Source: Henricia sp. BOLD:AAB3569
Taxonomy: Eukaryota; Echinodermata; Asteroidea; Spinulosida; Echinasteridae
Length of the DNA: 64,000 nucleotides
Assembly: GCA_037783545.1 (NCBI GenBank)
Contig: JBBELK010000094.1
Location: 434,001 to 498,000, forward strand
Direction: 5' to 3'
A model generated the notes under the pieces. The model did not search any database, was not told where the DNA came from, and saw only the letters and a program-made list of their open reading frames with translations. The first letter of the stretch is position 1. Every line of letters starts with the position of its first letter. Position numbers and translations under genes: made by a program. Of this stretch, positions 61,101 through 64,000 are shown piece by piece.

Positions 61101-63370
61101 AATAATTTCTGTCTTTTTGTCCGTTTTTTTTTCTGCAGTTTCGTTTCTTGTGATTTTGGTCGCAGTTTTCACCGGCCTTCTGGGGTTCATCTTGTGTTTC
61201 TTTGGTCATCGTCTTTTCATTTCCCGTAAGCAAATAAGCCCCTTGCATAGGCGGCCATGACAGGGGGGCAGTCACGTTGTCACTGTGCGTCATGCAGGAG
61301 TAGGCACTTTGTGGATCTATTGTCACATCATTTAAATATGGAAACCTGTCCCTGTCATGGCCGCCGCTGCAACGGGTCTATATTTATTTTACTTATTTAT
61401 TTTATTTTATTCACCACATCCAACAGCGGAGGGACCGCCAATTACAGGAATGGGAGCAAGTGTGGTTAAGTGCCTTGCTCAGGGGCACAGGTGCCACAAC
61501 CCGTCGCGGACCGGAATTGAACCTACATTCTAGTACTGGCACAGGAACTTAAGCTCGACGCACTAGACCGCTCGGCCATAACACCCCATGTACTCACACA
61601 TGTATCTTGTCTGAAAATAAATAAGTTTAATAAAGTAGTTTTTCGGAGATAAATGTAACCTTTTCTCTAAACAGGTGAAAACAGTGTGACAACATACCTT
61701 TCTAAAAACCCTGTACAAATTACCCATATACATGTAGGCAATTTCCAAAATCTTGGTGGTGCAGGGTTCAATATCTAGTCGTGGTACCTGTGCCCTTGAG
61801 CAAGGTATTTCACCACAATTGTTACATCTTTTGTGTGACGGACTTAAAAGATCCCAGAACACTTTTTTGTAAAGAGTAACAGGATCTCCCTATGTCTCTG
61901 ACGGTCGGCTGCCAATATTAGTTATCCCACGAGCGCGAGTGGAATACGGCATGATGTAGTGCGTTTGCGTCCCAAATCCCACGAGGCCGAAGGCCGAGTG
62001 CGATATGGGACGCAGACGCACTACATCATGCCGTATTCCACGAGCGCGAGTGGGATAACGAATTTATCTTCAAGCAAACTTGACGCACTAATAACGCGCA
62101 CACTCTGCAGTCGCGCAGTCTGCAATACACGCGCGGGACGCAGTGCAGAGAATCGCGCGCATAACAAGCCGCATCAGATAGCTAGATTGAAGTGTGCAGC
62201 TCCGTGTATGTAGGGGACGCATGCATTTGGAATACCAGGGCGCATCACGCAGAGTGCGACATAAAATCGGAAGACGGGACATAGGATAATGTCACACTGT
62301 TGTTGCCATGGATCCACCAATCAGAACCACGGATTCAAGTTTGCTTGAAGATAATGGTGCCATGGTGTCACAGCTCTTTATGCCAGCACTGCTCTTTATG
62401 CCAGCACTGCTCTATGCATTCATTATTATTATTAAAAAACTATCTTAAAAATTTTAGCTTTTTTTTTCTTTCTTATATCAGAGGTGGTTTTCTATGGATT
62501 CATTCCACTCTTCTTCAAAGCTTTCATGCTTTTTGGCAAACTGGTTGCACTCAATCCATACGGTAAGTCTGTTGTCTGTTGCACGGTTTACCGTGATTAC
62601 ACGGTTCACCCTGTTCGCACGGTTCACCCTGTTCGCACGGTTCACCGTGTTTTAATGGCCCATTTGATCATAAATGACCCAACATTTTTATGGTTTTCAG
62701 AAAAAAACAATATGTGCATCAATTCAACAGCATGAACTACAAACAGAATTGGACGTTCATACCATTAACCCCTTCGCGGTGGCTAGGAATTTTCCAATTT
62801 ATTTCCCTGGAGCTGGAGACTGCACTTGCAGCTTTGGTTATGCGGTATACATGTATGTCTCTGGGGCTGGAGACTTGATGACTAGTTTTTATTTCAAGTC
62901 GTAAATCAATCTTATTTCCCAAGTCCAGTCATTTTCTTCAGAGTCAAGTCACAGGTCAAAAACCAAATACTGACTTGACCCCAAGCCAACAAGATGAGAG
63001 ACCAGCTCTGCCCTTGTAGTACTGACCCTTGGGCTAATTCTGTATAACCGCACCCAAGACACTCACACTTAGGACTGCATATGCAGTTCCCCCATCGCGG
63101 ATGGGTTAATGAGGCAAATAAGAAAAAAAAATTGAGCTCAATGCATAAAACTGCCTAATTGTTATAATTTGTGAATGTTCTTTGCTTTACCCTTTTTTTT
63201 CTCGTTGATTGTAGCCATTTGTGCGATCTCGGGAGCATTCGGCTTCATAGGTAGCACTTTTCATTATGTCACGTGGTGGCGCTTTGGAAGGCATCTTTTT
63301 TCCATGCTGTTGGCGGGTGTGAATCTAGGATTCCTTCTTACCGGTCTTATATTTTTCGTCACGCCCCTTG
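55172..63370 (+). CDS. TM7SF3: TM7SF3-like seven-transmembrane protein, 5' seven exons (partial)
   Basis: Exons: 55172-55259 (Met and signal peptide), 56955-57296, 59229-59524, 60239-60416, 61139-61225, 62482-62562, 63215-63370; the gene runs past the window. Phases are consistent. Family landmarks are VPIPGTCNQEFNLENDP, RLQFAPANVG, FIYNVIVTDPLYGTKAAYVP in the ectodomain, then the first TM segments with GFILCFFGHRLF and VTWWRFGRHLF...FFVTPLG. There are several NXT/S sites. In vertebrates TM7SF3 is a multi-pass membrane protein reported to promote cell survival and to dampen stress responses; here only membrane topology and homology are supported. Introns carry many repeats, including a 553-bp palindrome in intron 1. 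Confidence 0.9.
55361..55913. repeat. 553-bp near-perfect palindrome (intron 1 of TM7SF3-like gene)
   Basis: The two arms of about 265 bp are almost identical in inverted orientation, so the same 100-codon frame appears on both strands (55458-55760 minus, 55514-55816 plus). The centre has tandem GATGCATCCACATGCATCGC-type motifs. A fold-back transposon is likely; the frame is a by-product of the symmetry. Confidence 0.9.
56195..56605. repeat. Palindromic MITE copy 2 (full length)
   Basis: Core ends ACTTCCCACTTGCACTT at 56283 and complement near 56521 match the copy at 3076-3307. Outer blocks CATTGAACAGAGATTTT and GTTCAATGTATATG are also inverted, so the family unit is about 400 bp. Confidence 0.65.
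57297..58726. other. Intron 2 of TM7SF3-like gene, no feature recognised
   Basis: Small open frames lack family signatures. No repeat match within the window was recognised. Confidence 0.4.
58727..58865. repeat. Small inverted repeat (intron 2)
   Basis: TTGTGTGCCTGGCAG faces GCTGCTAGGCACACGA, and inner CCAAAATCAGT/ACTGATTTTTGG blocks pair. MITE-like. Confidence 0.55.
58923..59181. repeat. TIR element (intron 2)
   Basis: TGGGTCATTCTATAAATTTG...GGTCCA at the left is inverted at the right (TGGACCCCAAAGTTATAGAATGACCCA), and GACAGAAA/TTTCTGTCC blocks follow inside. About 260 bp, non-coding, ending shortly before exon 3. Confidence 0.7.
60101..60172 (+). repeat. tRNA-like sequence upstream of exon 4
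   Basis: The A box TAGCTCAATTGGTAG and B box GGTTCGAATCC are canonical and correctly spaced, and the 3' end reads GAGCCA. The 5' acceptor strand (TTATCA) does not pair with GGTGGAGC, so I prefer a tRNA pseudogene or SINE over a working tRNA. Confidence 0.55.
61250..61365. repeat. Small palindromic MITE copy 2 (intron 5)
   Basis: This is the inverted copy of 40411-40518, with matching ends (GGCGGCCATGACAGG) and inner CACTTTGTGG/GTAGG motifs. Confidence 0.7.
61495..61580 (-). repeat. tRNA-Ser/Leu-like derived sequence
   Basis: On the minus strand TGGCCGAGCGGTCTAGTGCG, a class II tRNA D-arm start, is followed after a long variable part by GGTTCAATTCCGGTC. The acceptor is degenerate, so this is a SINE or pseudogene. 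Confidence 0.5.
61921..62058. repeat. Palindromic MITE (intron 5)
   Basis: GTTATCCCACGAGCGCGAGT and its complement bound about 138 bp, with almost continuous pairing through ACTACATCATGCCGTATTCC. Confidence 0.8.
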
Positions 63371-63562
63371 GTAAGTTTAGTGTTTTTACAGTCACTTAAC
63401 AGGAACTGCCCTCCCTGTTAAAGTTTTGCCGCCCTTCTAAGTTAAATTAAACAGTTAGTTGCCATTATTTATACAAATTTGTCACAGTGGGAAGGATACA
63501 TTTTGTAAAAAAAACTATATACTTTATACTATAAAAAAGAAATGTAAACTATATTCTGCCTG

Positions 63563-64000
63563 AGAATAGGGCCACCTCTTGTGGCAAAGCCGAATACACC
63601 AGCCTCATTAAGAGCCACTAAGGCAGGGTGCGCCACTCTGCCTAAAGTGCCTCCCTGAGCTCATGCAGTTCTATAGCTGTTTGGGAGAAGTCCTGATTCA
63701 GAGGTCAAATTGTCAGTGACATGTATGACCACCTTTTGTGGCTACACCGGCCTCATTAAGAGCCACTAAGGCAGGGTGCGCCACTCTGCCTAAAGTCCCT
63801 CCCGGAGCTCATGCAGTTCTAGAGCTGTTTGGGAAAAGTGCGGATTCAGAGGTCAAATTGTCAGTGACATGTATGACCACCTCTTGTGGCAAAGCTGACT
63901 ACACCGGCCTCAATAAGAGCCACTAAGGCAGGGTGGGCCACGCTGCCTAAAGTGCCTCCCTGAGCTCATGCACTTCTAGAGCTGTTTGGGAGAAGTGCGG
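63563..64000. repeat. Tandem repeat of about 150 bp (intron 7, runs off window)
   Basis: AGAGCCACTAAGGCAGGGTG occurs at 63611, 63759 and 63916 with the same surrounding text (GACCACCT(T/C)TTGTGGC, GAGCTCATGCA). Three or more units, spaced 148 and 157 bp. Confidence 0.85.

Overview
This is a metazoan nuclear genome window. It has three multi-exon animal genes with GT-AG introns, many palindromic MITEs, tRNA-derived repeats and a DIRS retrotransposon, and inside it lies an apparently intact integrated Polinton/Maverick-class virus-like element. The repeat style, together with orthologues of GCC1, RAD51AP1 and TM7SF3, suggests a marine invertebrate deuterostome, perhaps an echinoderm. That organism call is a low-confidence inference.

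Region 1 (about 1-26,600) is a nest of mobile DNA. An outer TIR element (2401-22954) is flanked by the 6-bp duplication AGTATT and carries CCCAACTATAGTTGGG palindromes plus a 144-bp satellite array (21021-22418). Inside it is a small palindromic MITE (arms 4685-4726 and 20268-20309, duplication GATGT). Inside that is the virus-like element (about 4740-20263), whose proposed target duplication is CAGAGT. The element has 16 uninterrupted ORFs: protein-primed type DNA polymerase B, a DD35E retroviral-type integrase, an FtsK/HerA packaging ATPase, a capsid-type protein next to the ATPase, three tandem penton/minor-capsid-like paralogues, a zinc-ribbon protein, and eight proteins with predicted membrane segments. 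One of these eight is a 48-residue ORF. I found no adenain-like protease. The TIRs (91 bp, one mismatch) run up to the start codons of the two outermost genes. Related palindromes centred on TAAGCGCTTA occur at the left terminus and in the middle of the element.

Region 2 (26,692-40,753, + strand) is a 17-exon GCC1-like golgin gene ending in a GRIP-type domain. Some introns carry tandem copies that include the neighbouring exon end and splice donor.

Region 3 (41,763-46,770) is a TIR element with a 9-bp duplication (AGTAGGCAC) that contains a decayed DIRS-type retrotransposon. Its split direct repeats are still identical.

Region 4 (47,507-53,304, - strand) is a RAD51AP1-like gene with the C-terminal RAD51-binding motif conserved. 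It is convergent with GCC1 and head-to-head with a TM7SF3-like gene (55,172 to beyond the window end, + strand), whose first seven exons are visible. The spaces between and within these genes are filled with fold-back elements, including a 553-bp near-perfect palindrome.
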